Part shown: one piece after another, positions 29,165 through 38,706 of the stretch
How positions within the stretch are numbered: position 1 is the first letter of the stretch
Layout: every line of letters starts with the position of its first letter
Assembly: GCF_026659735.1 (NCBI RefSeq)
Contig: NZ_JANSKK010000017.1
Location: 62,001 to 126,000 of the forward strand
Origin: Staphylococcus pettenkoferi
GTDB taxonomy: Bacteria; Bacillota; Bacilli; Staphylococcales; Staphylococcaceae
Direction of reading: 5' to 3'
Length of the DNA stretch: 64,000 nucleotides
The notes under the pieces: model-generated
Told to the model about the DNA's origin: nothing
Database searches by the model: none
Seen by the model: only the letters and a program-made list of their open reading frames with translations
Program-made: the position numbers and the translations under genes

Positions 29165-30121
29165 CTACTTATAATAAAATTTCATATCAAAAGTTACTGA
29201 CTTAACCTGTTGATTGAAAGCAAAATCATTCCAACCAGGATAGAATTTAGGTTGAGCGTTTGTACAACGATGATTAATTGGAGTGCCGTTTCTCCACGTT
29301 TGAACTCCGTCATACACTATCTTGTCGCCTTTTTTCAAACTAATATTACTGATTTTCATATAATCAGATTTCCCCAACGTAAATCGGAAACTTTCTTTAC
29401 TGCTTACATTTTTACCTAAAACGATAGTTACTTTCTTATAGAGTTTAAATTCGTTATTAGGTACATTTCCGTGGTAATAAATACTGTTATTCCAGGCATT
29501 AGTAAAAATGTATGTTCTTTTGTCATTTTCTTCGTCAAATGGTACTAACATGTCATTAGACCATAACGCTTTGTCGGGTTTGTTCTCTAAATCTAAAGAA
29601 GTACCAATACTCTCGGCAAAAGGTATTTCAATTGTTTCAAAAACTAAGTCGAAGTTAATCACATTACCTTTGTTATCAGGTGTTATTACTGATGAACATT
29701 TAACTTGATACTGTTTACCACTAGTATAGTAATTATCGTTCATCATATTATGATCGAATACTGGATAACCATATTTATCATACGATTGATAGTCATCTTC
29801 CGTCGGTTGTAAAAACTTGTAATTATGCTCTTCGGCATATCTAAGTTCTCTAATCCATACAGGCTCAGTGTTTACTGTCAAATCATAAAATTTATCTCTT
29901 AATCTTGGTATATCATTAAGTTTTGTACTAACTACATAGCAGGGTACCGTAATTTTTCTTTTACGATACTGACTGCTAAGTAACATACGACCGCTTGTGT
30001 TTTCTTTTGTTTCATAGTTGTCCTCTATCTCCGGGCTTTCGATGACTATATCTTTCACTCGAAAACCGAAGTCAGACAACTTGTATTTAGTGCCATCTTT
30101 TTGTTTAATTTCTAAATCCAT
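29165..30121 (-). CDS. Distal tail protein (Dit)
   Basis: 318 residues, siphovirus tail component family (PF05709-like). It forms the hexameric hub linking the tail tube to the baseplate. Characteristic N-terminal strand-rich domain includes LLSSQYRKRKITVPCYV and the LRDKFYDLTVNTEPVWIREL stretch; the C-terminal galectin-like domain lies after about residue 175. It follows the tape measure gene by 11 nt. Confidence 0.88.
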   Translation of the reverse strand: MDLEIKQKDGTKYKLSDFGFRVKDIVIESPEIEDNYETKENTSGRMLLSSQYRKRKITVPCYVVSTKLNDIPRLRDKFYDLTVNTEPVWIRELRYAEEHNYKFLQPTEDDYQSYDKYGYPVFDHNMMNDNYYTSGKQYQVKCSSVITPDNKGNVINFDLVFETIEIPFAESIGTSLDLENKPDKALWSNDMLVPFDEENDKRTYIFTNAWNNSIYYHGNVPNNEFKLYKKVTIVLGKNVSSKESFRFTLGKSDYMKISNISLKKGDKIVYDGVQTWRNGTPINHRCTNAQPKFYPGWNDFAFNQQVKSVTFDMKFYYK

Positions 30122-30132
30122 TGCCTGACCTC

Positions 30133-33100
30133 CTAGAATGTGAATGTGGCATCTCTATCTGCATTTTGTCCGTTGACTATATGAGTTAAAGCGTCGTTGT
30201 TAACGTCCATTTTAACGGTTACAACACGTTGCGATGGATTTGTCTTATATTCATGAGTGTGTGTAACTTGTGCATTGGCTGATGCACTAGCATTTTTAAT
30301 GTCTCTCTGTATATTAGGTACTTTAAGTTGAGGGTTGAAAGCATCTGTTACAGACTTAGCCATAGATCCCATTCCGGAAATAACATTTTTACCTTCTTTA
30401 TTAATTCCGATACCTAAACCTTCCATAGTCCAAACACCGTATTGTTTGAATAATTTTGAAGGAGAACCAATGTGTAAAGCACTTTTAGCAGCATTAACTG
30501 CACCCATTACTACATTACGTGCAGCAGATGCAACTTGACCTGCCATTGCTTTAATACCATTGATAAGTCCCATGATTAAATCACGACCAACAGAAACCAT
30601 TTGACCGATAAAACCACGCGCTGCACTTACCGCTCTTGATACACCAGAAGTCACTGAACTAACAACGTTAGACATTCCTGAAATTACTGAACTGACTATT
30701 CCAGACATAGCCGAACCTACCGCGCTAAGCATGTTTGAAAAACCACTTGACACAAAGCTAACAGCTCTTGATACTGCGCTAGTAATAAAACTAACGATTG
30801 ATGACCAAATGCTTGAAATCAAGCTAGAAATGGCACTCATGACAGATGAAGTGACACTCAATAATGATGACCAACCAGCTTGAACGAATGTCACAATGCT
30901 TTGGACTACTGTAGAAATTACAGTAACGAGCATAGTCCAAATTGATTGGGCAATAGTGACTAAAGTCGTCCAGATTGTAGATGTAACACTGACTATAGTT
31001 GTCCACACAGTAGTGATGATTGTTACTAATGTAGAAATAATTGTGGTAATAGTAGTGACTATTAAAGTCCAAATAGTTTGAGCAATAGTGACTAAAGTTG
31101 TCCAAATCGTAGTTGCTACGGTTACTATTCCAGTCCAAATTGCTGATAAAATTGTTCCTAATGTAGTAACTATCGTTGTGATAGTCGTTACGATCATTGT
31201 CCAAATCGTCTGAGCCACGGTAACCAGCGTAGTCCAGATAGTGGTCGCTACTGTAACAATAGTCGTCCAAATGGTAGCTAAGATACTTACTAACGTTGTC
31301 ACGACCGTTACAATGACGTTCACAATTGCCGACCAAATAGTTTGTGCCACTGTAACAATGACACTCCATTGGATTTGAGCACTTGTAACTATAGCTGTCC
31401 AAATACTTGTCAAGAATGCACCTAAACCAGAAACAACTGTTTTTACAATATTAACAATTCCATTCCAAATCGAGCCTGCTATACCTGCTAATGGACCAAA
31501 TATTGCACTAAAGCCATCTACAATATTTTGCCATGATTGTTTTAAGTAGTCGCCTAAGATACTCCATATATTTTTAGCCATTTCAACAATAGCTTTCCAA
31601 ATTTCAGCACCTGATTTAGACATTGTTTGCCAAGCACCACGCCAATCTCCAGTTAACAACTGAAGTAAAGCAACTATTGTACTTAAAATGACCTCCATAG
31701 CAACTTTTATTACTGCTTTAATAATTTCCCAAGCCACTTTAACAACTGCAACAACTGTATTGAAGGCTTGTTTAATCATTGGGGCTATAACTGTAACTGC
31801 TGCATCTACAATAGCTACAATTTGGCTCCATGCTTGTTGGAACATAGGTGCTAATGGCGCTAATATTTCTTTAGCACGACCAAATAAATCGCCTAAGAAA
31901 CCGATTACCGCTTTAATTGCAGCACCAACTGAACTAGCTATTGCATTCCATGCGTCTGTTAAGGCATTTCGTAATGTTTCAGATGAATTCCACAATGCCA
32001 CAAAGATAGCAATAACTGCCGCAACTGCTGCAACAATAGCTAAAATTTCTGGGTTAAGTGCTAAGAACGCGGTTCCCACATCTTCTAATACTCCCATTAT
32101 AGCGCTACCTATAGCAGAAAACGCAGCCATTGCACTCTCAGCACCAGTTAAAACCATAGCGAATTTAGAAATAAAGTCGATAACACCTAAGATAGGCGGT
32201 CCTAAAGTCATGAATACACCAGCTAATGTAGCGATTAAGCCTAATAATATACCAATAGCAGGGTGTGCCTCCGTTAATTTAGCGATAAAATCTGTAATCG
32301 CAATAGCAACATCTAATACAGCTGCAGCTAGTGGCGCCATTGCCGTTCCCACATTAATGATGATTTTAATTATATTACCTAATAATGTTATTAGTTTAGG
32401 ACCATTTGTATTGATGTAGTCCATAAATTTTTTAAATCCGTCTGATTGCGCTATCGTAGCACTCCATGAAGCGAACTTTTCAGACATTTGCGCTAGAGAT
32501 TCTAATATAGAGTGTGTATTCGGCGCAAATGCTTTCATGAGGTTAAAAATACCCTTGAAGGTATTTCCAAATATTTGTCCGATTAACGGTAAATTCTGTT
32601 TAGTGTATTCGATAAATGATTTTATAGCATTTTGACCTTCAGTAGATTGTGCCCATTGGTTAAATGCAGCACCCATTTTCTTGAAGCCAGCCGAAACCCA
32701 TTCGGCTAGTGGTGCTAGTTGAGTGAGAACACTGATTATTCCACTTCCAAACTGACCTGCTGCACTTAGCATATTATTGAATATTCTTACTCCTGTTGTG
32801 CCCATCATTTGGAAAAACTTTTGTGCAACTTGGGAGTTTTTAGCCCAATCAAGCATTTTAGCACTTGCCTGTTCCATTCCTTTAGACACGCCACTAATAA
32901 AAGGAGATAAACCTGCTAAAGCAACTTTGATCATGTTTAGACCATTAGCCATTGTGTTAAATATTTGGCTTTGGTTTTTCTCTATAATACCTTGCCAAGC
33001 ATCTTGAACACCCTGTAAGGCACTTTCATATTTTTTCGTTTCAGCTGTAGCTTGTAGAGTTCCATCGTTAAGCATTTTAATAGCACTTGCAGCCATAACT

Positions 33101-34062
33101 CCAAATCCCATAACGCCAGCTGCAGCAACACCAAATGCAGCTGCTAATCCTGCAGCTCCACCAGCTACAACCCCGATAGCGTTAAGAACAGCAAATAATG
33201 CAGGAACCATCGAAGCAATGATAGGAACTACCAACGTTATATTGGAAATTAAAGAACCTTGTATCATATTAGAAATTACTGTCCCTATTGTTCTAATTCT
33301 TGTTGCTAAAGCGTCCCAAGAGTTCATAGAGCTATCGATACCGGCTACCATCGCTCTAAATGCACCTTGTGCTTTATCTGAATCAACATCTATCCTAGTG
33401 TGTATTCGGTTAGGAATTGAACGTAACATCGCTTTTAGCGCCAAAATTTTAGAAACTGCAGCGCCTTCGTTAACTTCGACAGTAGCTTTTGCTTTTTGTC
33501 TTGCAAAGCTATTAAGCGACTTTTTAGCTTCAGCTATAGCGACACGTGCCTTAGTTGCGTCTGCATCTAAATGAGCACTATAAGAGTTTCCGTCAAACAT
33601 ATCTAAATCAATCTGTAGCTTAGATAACGTTGATATAGCTCTTCTTGCGTCAACATCAGCATGTGCATTAGCATTTGATCCGTCGAAACGTTCTAAATAT
33701 GCTTGTGCTTCTTCAATATTAGCTTTCGCGCTTGCTATATTAGCGTCAAGTTCAGCGTCTCCTCTGTAAGCGTCGAATTTTCTTACGTATTCTTCTGCGA
33801 TAGCAACTTTAGATTTAACTTCATCAATATCGACATCTAAGTTACCTTCTGCTTTAGTGTTGTTAAATGATTCCATAGCTGACTTAGCACTTTCTACCGC
33901 TCTTTTCACACCAGAAGAGTCTGCATCAATTTCGTTGTCTTTGATTTTCTCCATAGTACTCTTAAAGCGTTCTGCACTGTTTTTAGCTGCCTGTATAGCA
34001 CTTTTAAATTTCTTAGCGTTAGCTTCTATTGTCGCCTTAATACTGTAATTAGCTTCTGCCAC
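30133..34062 (-). CDS. Tape measure protein
   Basis: 1309 residues, the longest gene, setting tail length. The N-terminus (1-230) is a Lys/Ala-rich helical region with several similar segments (ADVDARRAIS..., AHLDADATKARVA). Hydrophobic helices lie at about 270-325 and 570-700. Residues ~880-1060 carry a degenerate 11-residue repeat with Trp at each first position (IWTTLVTVAQT, IWTGIVTVATT). The C-terminus has the GLINGIKAMAGQV...SALHIGSPSKLF motif common in staphylococcal tape measures. No peptidase or transglycosylase motif is obvious. Confidence 0.95.
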   Translation of the reverse strand: MAEANYSIKATIEANAKKFKSAIQAAKNSAERFKSTMEKIKDNEIDADSSGVKRAVESAKSAMESFNNTKAEGNLDVDIDEVKSKVAIAEEYVRKFDAYRGDAELDANIASAKANIEEAQAYLERFDGSNANAHADVDARRAISTLSKLQIDLDMFDGNSYSAHLDADATKARVAIAEAKKSLNSFARQKAKATVEVNEGAAVSKILALKAMLRSIPNRIHTRIDVDSDKAQGAFRAMVAGIDSSMNSWDALATRIRTIGTVISNMIQGSLISNITLVVPIIASMVPALFAVLNAIGVVAGGAAGLAAAFGVAAAGVMGFGVMAASAIKMLNDGTLQATAETKKYESALQGVQDAWQGIIEKNQSQIFNTMANGLNMIKVALAGLSPFISGVSKGMEQASAKMLDWAKNSQVAQKFFQMMGTTGVRIFNNMLSAAGQFGSGIISVLTQLAPLAEWVSAGFKKMGAAFNQWAQSTEGQNAIKSFIEYTKQNLPLIGQIFGNTFKGIFNLMKAFAPNTHSILESLAQMSEKFASWSATIAQSDGFKKFMDYINTNGPKLITLLGNIIKIIINVGTAMAPLAAAVLDVAIAITDFIAKLTEAHPAIGILLGLIATLAGVFMTLGPPILGVIDFISKFAMVLTGAESAMAAFSAIGSAIMGVLEDVGTAFLALNPEILAIVAAVAAVIAIFVALWNSSETLRNALTDAWNAIASSVGAAIKAVIGFLGDLFGRAKEILAPLAPMFQQAWSQIVAIVDAAVTVIAPMIKQAFNTVVAVVKVAWEIIKAVIKVAMEVILSTIVALLQLLTGDWRGAWQTMSKSGAEIWKAIVEMAKNIWSILGDYLKQSWQNIVDGFSAIFGPLAGIAGSIWNGIVNIVKTVVSGLGAFLTSIWTAIVTSAQIQWSVIVTVAQTIWSAIVNVIVTVVTTLVSILATIWTTIVTVATTIWTTLVTVAQTIWTMIVTTITTIVTTLGTILSAIWTGIVTVATTIWTTLVTIAQTIWTLIVTTITTIISTLVTIITTVWTTIVSVTSTIWTTLVTIAQSIWTMLVTVISTVVQSIVTFVQAGWSSLLSVTSSVMSAISSLISSIWSSIVSFITSAVSRAVSFVSSGFSNMLSAVGSAMSGIVSSVISGMSNVVSSVTSGVSRAVSAARGFIGQMVSVGRDLIMGLINGIKAMAGQVASAARNVVMGAVNAAKSALHIGSPSKLFKQYGVWTMEGLGIGINKEGKNVISGMGSMAKSVTDAFNPQLKVPNIQRDIKNASASANAQVTHTHEYKTNPSQRVVTVKMDVNNDALTHIVNGQNADRDATFTF

Positions 34063-34076
34063 GTGTTCCCACCTCC

Positions 34077-34822
34077 TTATTTATTTAATTCTGCAATTTG
34101 TTGTAGTAAGTCTTTTGGTGGTTTATTTTCCTCAAATTTAGCTTCTGAAGCGAATTTGACAGGTTCACCTTTGTTTAATCGTTGAATGTTTTCTTGATAA
34201 TGCATAATATCATCGGCACTTTTGAAGCGATATTCTGTTTCGCCTTTTTTACCACCACGTTTCTTTTTCTCTGCAGCAGCGTCTCTAATAGCAAATGCTA
34301 ATTTGTACATATCCATATCTCTATCTAGTTGTTCATATTCTAAGGCGTACATACGATAGTTAAACTCCCTAAGTGTCATTCGCTCTATGACATCTAAATC
34401 ATAGATTTTGAGCTTACTCATGCATAAGATAACAATACGATCAAACGTTAAAAGTTCTTCCTCTACTTCTTGCTGTTCTTTTTGTATTTTTTCGGAACGA
34501 GGTTTTGGGTTAAAACACGCTTTCCCAGTTCCTCGATAACTTCATTACAGAATTCTTCAAGACCAGTATTTTCAATAACATTCTCAACAACTTCTTCTAA
34601 GTCTTTTTCTGTTTTAGGAGCGCCTTTTTCTTGTGCTGTTGCAGCTTTAATCACTTTTGCAACATCTACTACACTGTGGCTTTCTAATGCAGGTACTAAC
34701 ATTTCTGTACCTTTACCAAAGTTAACTTGTTCAGCTTCCATGCCCATTTCTTTATCAATGATGTTTAAGAACTTTAATCCAAATGATAATTCGATTGTTT
34801 TACCGTTAAATTTGATTTCCAT
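34077..34822 (-). CDS. Tail assembly chaperone fusion GT (made by -1 frameshift)
   Basis: About 248 residues. Ribosomes reading the upstream gene can slip back one base on G-AAA-AAA (34487-34493) near its end; the -1 frame is open from there (IQKEQQEVEEELLTFDR...) into the frame that continues as MSKLKIYDLDVIERM down to 34077. This matches the conserved G/GT arrangement of long-tailed phages, in which the fused protein helps the tape measure assemble. The ATG at 34421 has no clear binding site, supporting production by frameshift rather than separate initiation. Confidence 0.82.
34463..34822 (-). CDS. Tail assembly chaperone G
   Basis: 119 residues: MEIKFNGKTIELSFGLKFLNIIDKEMGM at the start and a helical remainder. 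In Gram-positive siphoviruses the corresponding gene lies between the major tail protein and tape measure and is abundant relative to its frameshifted partner. It ends with YKKNSKK just past the slippery site. Confidence 0.85.
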   Translation of the reverse strand: MEIKFNGKTIELSFGLKFLNIIDKEMGMEAEQVNFGKGTEMLVPALESHSVVDVAKVIKAATAQEKGAPKTEKDLEEVVENVIENTGLEEFCNEVIEELGKRVLTQNLVPKKYKKNSKK

Positions 34823-34854
34823 ATTTTTAATTACCTCACTTTATTTTATTAGTC

Positions 34855-34882
34855 AAAAAGAAAAGAGGGCTTTAAGGCCCTC
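34855..34882 (-). terminator. Terminator after major tail protein
   Basis: Stem GAGGGC / GCCCTC followed by TTTTCTTTTT on the minus strand. A partial terminator here would give excess major tail protein over tail assembly proteins. Confidence 0.85.
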
Positions 34883-34886
34883 ATTG

Positions 34887-35441
34887 TTATACACTTTCTA
34901 CTGTGCTAGGTTGGTTAGGTTGTGGGATTTCTGACACAAGACCATCGTCAGCTGGATCTGCCGCAACAGTATCGTGGAAGCCATAAGCAGCTTTGTTTTT
35001 CTCGATTTGTTCTGGTAATGTCGCCCAACCACGAACTTTTTTAAGATATACACCAAATTCAGTTTCAAATTCTGCGATATCTTCAGCGTCGTTAGTACGG
35101 TCAATACTATTCCAGTATCCTTGACGATATTCTGCTTTATATTTTCCATCTTTGTTTTTAACTCTTTTGTTGATAACCCATAACTCATAAGGGGTATCTT
35201 CTTCGGTAGCATCTTCAATTTCATCACATAACGTGTCATCTTGGTTCATGTAGCAGTTAATCGTAACTGTTGACTCTAATGTACCTCCAGAGTTAACAGG
35301 ACCATCTACAGTAGCTTCTGTATCTCTATCTTTTTCAGTTTCGCGTTCTAATTCTGTTACCCACATTACTTTATTTGCATCTTTACGGTCTCCGGCTTTA
35401 CGGATTAAGACTAATTCATCAGTACCTTGTTTAATTGCCAT
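34887..35441 (-). CDS. Major tail tube protein
   Basis: 184 residues with the phi13/TP901-1 type pattern: MAIKQGTDELVLIRKAGD, DTEATVDGPVNSGGTLESTVTINCYM and YELWVINKR. It forms the tail tube. The C-terminal ~25 residues (VSEIPQPNQPSTVESV) are a flexible extension. A good AGGAGGGTAAAACC precedes the ATG, and terminators flank the gene on both sides. Confidence 0.9.
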   Translation of the reverse strand: MAIKQGTDELVLIRKAGDRKDANKVMWVTELERETEKDRDTEATVDGPVNSGGTLESTVTINCYMNQDDTLCDEIEDATEEDTPYELWVINKRVKNKDGKYKAEYRQGYWNSIDRTNDAEDIAEFETEFGVYLKKVRGWATLPEQIEKNKAAYGFHDTVAADPADDGLVSEIPQPNQPSTVESV

Positions 35442-35466
35442 AGGTTTTACCCTCCTAAATAGTATA

Positions 35467-35497
35467 TAAAAAATACAAGCCCTTTAATGGCTTGTAT
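35467..35497 (-). terminator. Hairpin upstream of major tail protein gene
   Basis: Stem ATACAAGCC / GGCTTGTAT followed by TTTTTTA on the minus strand, between the tail terminator gene and the major tail protein. Confidence 0.8.
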
Positions 35498-35873
35498 ACT
35501 CGATATTTATAGTTACATGCGATAATGCTTGATTATCTTCAATTTCAATAGATTCATTGATGTCTAACTGCGGATTGAATAAGCTGAAACCTTCAAGCTC
35601 GATATCATCTAACATAATGTTTTGAACTTGCATCAGCAAATTGTCATTAGCACTCTTATCAATATCCAACCCCCACAGATGAACGATGGCAGTAGGATTA
35701 CCTCCAAAACTGTCAAAAGTTAACACGTTCATGCTATCTGTAGTAGTTTGAATAGCAATAAAAGGATATTCAAGCTCTTGGTTAAGTTCTTTAGTTTCAA
35801 TTACAGGGACACCAATTTCACTAAATTTTTCATATAAGTAGTTGAATAGTTGAAGTTTAGCTGATTGCTTCAT
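35484..35873 (-). CDS. Tail terminator / tail completion protein
   Basis: 129 residues in the position and size of the DUF3168/gpU-like tail terminator (MKQSAKLQLFNYLYEKFSEIGVPVIETKEL, FIAIQTTTDS). It caps the tail tube before head joining. Its ATG overlaps the stop of the preceding gene. Confidence 0.8.
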   Translation of the reverse strand: MKQSAKLQLFNYLYEKFSEIGVPVIETKELNQELEYPFIAIQTTTDSMNVLTFDSFGGNPTAIVHLWGLDIDKSANDNLLMQVQNIMLDDIELEGFSLFNPQLDINESIEIEDNQALSHVTINIEYTSH

Positions 35874-36235
35874 TACATGCCCCCCATTTTACCGTTTATT
35901 AATTTCTCGAGGTCCTCTCTGACTTTCCTTGTATATCTTTCATAAACAGGGAACATAAACGTTTCGGGAGCCATGTAGCGTGTACCGTATTCAAGGAACG
36001 AACTGTACCCAGCGTTAGAGGTCACAGCATACTTCATGTTGCCTTCTTTAGTATCTCTAATCATACGCGCTAAGTTTCCTGTCCAGTAACCTTTGTTCAT
36101 AACTGACTTAGCACTTACAACAGTATCTCTAGCGAACTCGCCAGCATTGTTTTTGAGCACTTCGTCAACATCATCATCAATGCTACTGTGCATGCGATCT
36201 AGCTTTCTAATTAGAGCGTCGATATCTCCAGCCAC
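35873..36235 (-). CDS. HK97 gp10-like head-tail joining protein
   Basis: 120 residues. Features of the HK97 gp10 family are the N-terminal helix (MAGDIDALIRKLDRMHSSI), ARDTVVSAKSVMNKGYWTGNLARMI and YSSFLEYGTRYMAPETFMFPVYE. Probably a tail completion or joining component. Confidence 0.85.
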   Translation of the reverse strand: MAGDIDALIRKLDRMHSSIDDDVDEVLKNNAGEFARDTVVSAKSVMNKGYWTGNLARMIRDTKEGNMKYAVTSNAGYSSFLEYGTRYMAPETFMFPVYERYTRKVREDLEKLINGKMGGM

Positions 36236-36537
36236 TATTTAACCTCCTCTGCATAGAATACAGTGTCGTGTTCATAGTCGATACGTTTAGTGATAATGTG
36301 TTTTACACCTTTGATATAAGCATGAGTCACTTTTGGTTCAAAACGACCATTTAAGCGAATGACGTTAATATCTTTGGTTACATCTCCATACTCAAGATTA
36401 GTACGTTGCGGGGATAAAGGAGATATATTACAAGGAACTTCGTTGTACACTTGTTCCTTAACATCGTACTTACTTGTTTTGGGGTTGTAACCACCTTTAA
36501 TTTCCTTAGAGAACTTCACGCGCTTGTTGTATCTCAA
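36235..36537 (-). CDS. Head closure / head-tail connector protein
   Basis: 100 residues, basic N-terminus (MRYNKRVKFSKEIKGGYNPKTSKYD), resembling SPP1 gp16-type head-closure proteins of siphoviruses. Overlaps neighbours by single bases within the connector cluster. Confidence 0.78.
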   Translation of the reverse strand: MRYNKRVKFSKEIKGGYNPKTSKYDVKEQVYNEVPCNISPLSPQRTNLEYGDVTKDINVIRLNGRFEPKVTHAYIKGVKHIITKRIDYEHDTVFYAEEVK

Positions 36538-36863
36538 TAGAAAACACCTCTACCACGTTTACTTGTCTCTTTAGGAAACAAAGCATCGATAACGTCCATA
36601 TACTCATCAAAATCATTGCTTTGAAAAGTATTAGAACGACCATCAATACTTTCTTGCGTCATTCCTTCAGCACCAACACGATTAAAGCGCTTGACTGCTA
36701 CTTCTTCGACAATGTATTCCAATCTATCTGGAACTTGTTCAATATCTAATGGAAGTAAGCTAATCAAACGCTTTTCAGTGTTACTTATGATTATTTCGAG
36801 TAGTTCATCTTGCTTATCATCATCGATAGAGAGTAACTTTTTGACATTTTCTAATACTGCCAT
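36534..36863 (-). CDS. gp6/gp15-like head-tail connector
   Basis: 109 residues. The pattern LKKLLSIDDDKQDELLEIIISNTEKRLISLL and the VEEVAVKRFNRVGAEGMTQESIDG motif match the phage gp6-like connector family (PF05135). It forms a ring beneath the portal. Confidence 0.87.
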   Translation of the reverse strand: MAVLENVKKLLSIDDDKQDELLEIIISNTEKRLISLLPLDIEQVPDRLEYIVEEVAVKRFNRVGAEGMTQESIDGRSNTFQSNDFDEYMDVIDALFPKETSKRGRGVFY

Positions 36864-36864
36864 G

Positions 36865-37134
36865 TTATCCCTCCAATGCTTTAAGAATTACCGCTTTCGT
36901 ATCGTCTTGTGATACATCTACATTATGTTTTTCAGCTATTTCTAACAATTCAGCTTTTGTTGCTTTAGCATCAACATCTAAAGCGATATATTGCTCGTTA
37001 TATACGTTTTGTTTATGGAATAGTTGTTCGATACGTTCACTAGTAATATCAGTAGGGAATTCATTTCCTAATTTATATTCTTTACCATCTTCTTTATCTA
37101 CGAACGGTCGAACTACTTTATAAGAATAAGTCAT
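36865..37134 (-). CDS. Small capsid-associated protein with HeH/Rho-N-like C-terminus
   Basis: 89 residues. The N-terminal half is YSYKVVRPFVDKEDGKEYKLG; the C-terminus DAKATKAELLEIAEKHNVDVSQDDTKAVILKALEG looks like a HeH/Rho-N helix-extension-helix motif. Proteins of this kind lie after major capsid genes in staphylococcal phages. Function unknown; perhaps a nucleic-acid-binding or capsid accessory role. Confidence 0.75.
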   Translation of the reverse strand: MTYSYKVVRPFVDKEDGKEYKLGNEFPTDITSERIEQLFHKQNVYNEQYIALDVDAKATKAELLEIAEKHNVDVSQDDTKAVILKALEG

Positions 37135-37154
37135 TGTAAGACCTCCTAGATTAT

Positions 37155-38084
37155 TTATACGGTTTCAGTATTTCCACCAGTTGAAGCAGAACCAGCTGTT
37201 AATTTAGCGAATGCTTTGTCATCTGCAATATGGAATGCAACATCCATAGTTACACGTAAAGCAATTAATTCTTGTTCGAATAAGTTTACTGGTGAACCGT
37301 CAGCGTTTTGTACAGTTGATAATTGACCATCTTCTGAAATTTTGTAAGACATGTTGTAAGGAATTCCGTAGAACACTTTGTTGAAGTCCCCAGCGTATAA
37401 GTCTCCTTTTTTAAATTGATCTGATTTAAGGTCAACAACTGGTAGTCCGTCTAGTGTGTTGTTAGCACGGTCATAATAGCTTTCTTTAGTATCTTCATCA
37501 CGAACTCCACGTAATGCAGTGCGATTTTGTGTTTTAGATAAGAAAGCGTTAGCTTCTACATCATCTTCTAATAAAGTGTCCTCTAAAGCTAAGATATTAT
37601 CTAAAGTGATATCACCTTTTACTACATTGTTAGCTGCAGTAGCTGATTGTTCTACTGATTGTTTGAATGGGTTATCTACATTTAATAAACCTGCTTCGTC
37701 AAACTTTTTATAGAATTGTTCAGCGATTTGTGGTTTCATTGCTTCGAAGAAACGAGAGTAAGTGTAGTTTAAGTATTCACGAGAAGCAACGATGATTACA
37801 CCTAATTTATGAGAACGCATAGACGCCTCAAGTAAGCTAGGTTTAGAAGTTTGAATTTTTTGACCTTCTCCTACCCAATAAGCGCCTGGTTTATCTGCCC
37901 AGTAAGTGAACTTTTTCTCTGACTTTCCGCCCATATCCTGGTATTTACCTAATTGCATGATTTTAGAGTTTTGCAATACATCTAAAAGAATAGGCTCGTT
38001 GAAATCGTTTAACAATTCCCCTTCTTTGTGCTCATGCATCATTACATTATCTGGATTGAATGTTTGCGGTTTTACGTTTGCCAT
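37155..38084 (-). CDS. Major capsid protein (HK97 fold)
   Basis: 309 residues. HK97-type signatures include the N-arm [51 protein letters not shown] and [17 protein letters not shown]. No separate protease is visible, in keeping with scaffold-dependent staphylococcal phages. An AATGGAGGC binding site precedes the ATG and the scaffold gene is directly upstream. Confidence 0.93.
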   Translation of the reverse strand: MANVKPQTFNPDNVMMHEHKEGELLNDFNEPILLDVLQNSKIMQLGKYQDMGGKSEKKFTYWADKPGAYWVGEGQKIQTSKPSLLEASMRSHKLGVIIVASREYLNYTYSRFFEAMKPQIAEQFYKKFDEAGLLNVDNPFKQSVEQSATAANNVVKGDITLDNILALEDTLLEDDVEANAFLSKTQNRTALRGVRDEDTKESYYDRANNTLDGLPVVDLKSDQFKKGDLYAGDFNKVFYGIPYNMSYKISEDGQLSTVQNADGSPVNLFEQELIALRVTMDVAFHIADDKAFAKLTAGSASTGGNTETV

Positions 38085-38100
38085 TTATAATGCCTCCATT

Positions 38101-38706
38101 TTATTGAATTATTCTATTTTGTCTTGCTATTTCTGCAAAACTATCACTTGTCTTTTTGTTACTAGATACATCACTTTGTTGTCCAGACGGCGTTGATTGA
38201 CGAGTAGCTTCTTTTACTTGTTCTTGAACTGCTCTGTCGAAATCTTCCTTAATCGCGTTGACAACTTCATTGATTTGTTCGTTATCTTCCAAATGGATTA
38301 GTGACTCTGCAAATGAAGTAGGTAAACCTTTGTCTTTAAGGTCGTTCTCCACATCAGCTTTGAGTTCACGTAATCTGAATTCTTTTTCCTTTTCTGCTAA
38401 GGCTTGTTCGCGTTTCTCAAATTCTTTGTCTTTCTTCTCTTTTTCAGTTAACTTAGCGTAGCTTTCAGCCTCTTTTTTAGCTTCTTCACGAGCTTGTTCT
38501 AGTTCTTGCTGGTGCTTACGCTCGCGTTTTGATAAAGCAGAATCAACAGCTTTACTGATTTGAGAATCTACTTCACTTCTTGTATACGTTTCTTGCTTTT
38601 GATCGTCATTGTTTTCTGGCGTATTTCCTTTACTTTCTCCAGTTTCATCTTCGTTATCTTCAGCGAAGAATTGTAAGTTTAATTTCATTTTGTCTACTAA
38701 TTCCAT
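38101..38706 (-). CDS. Capsid scaffolding protein (DUF4355 type)
   Basis: 201 residues from ATG 38706, which has GGGAGGA upstream; the longer frame to 38775 lacks a binding site. The starting motif KMKLNLQFFAEDNEDETGESKG is followed by a long Lys/Glu coiled coil (about 45-120) and an amphipathic C-terminus, as expected of scaffolds that direct procapsid assembly. It immediately precedes the major capsid gene. Confidence 0.9.
   Translation of the reverse strand: MELVDKMKLNLQFFAEDNEDETGESKGNTPENNDDQKQETYTRSEVDSQISKAVDSALSKRERKHQQELEQAREEAKKEAESYAKLTEKEKKDKEFEKREQALAEKEKEFRLRELKADVENDLKDKGLPTSFAESLIHLEDNEQINEVVNAIKEDFDRAVQEQVKEATRQSTPSGQQSDVSSNKKTSDSFAEIARQNRIIQ

Noticed and set aside
30824..31402. 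192-codon minus-strand frame rich in Tyr/Asn/Ser/His
   Set aside because: Shifted reading of the 33-bp tape measure repeats; composition is that of a shadow frame.
31688..32419. Long plus-strand open frame (243 codons) across the tape measure gene
   Set aside because: A by-product of the Ala/Ile/Val-rich repetitive codons of the gene on the other strand; no start signal or recognisable protein.
34470..34934. 154-codon plus-strand frame opposite the tail chaperone gene
   Set aside because: Antisense shadow; the genes beneath are well supported.
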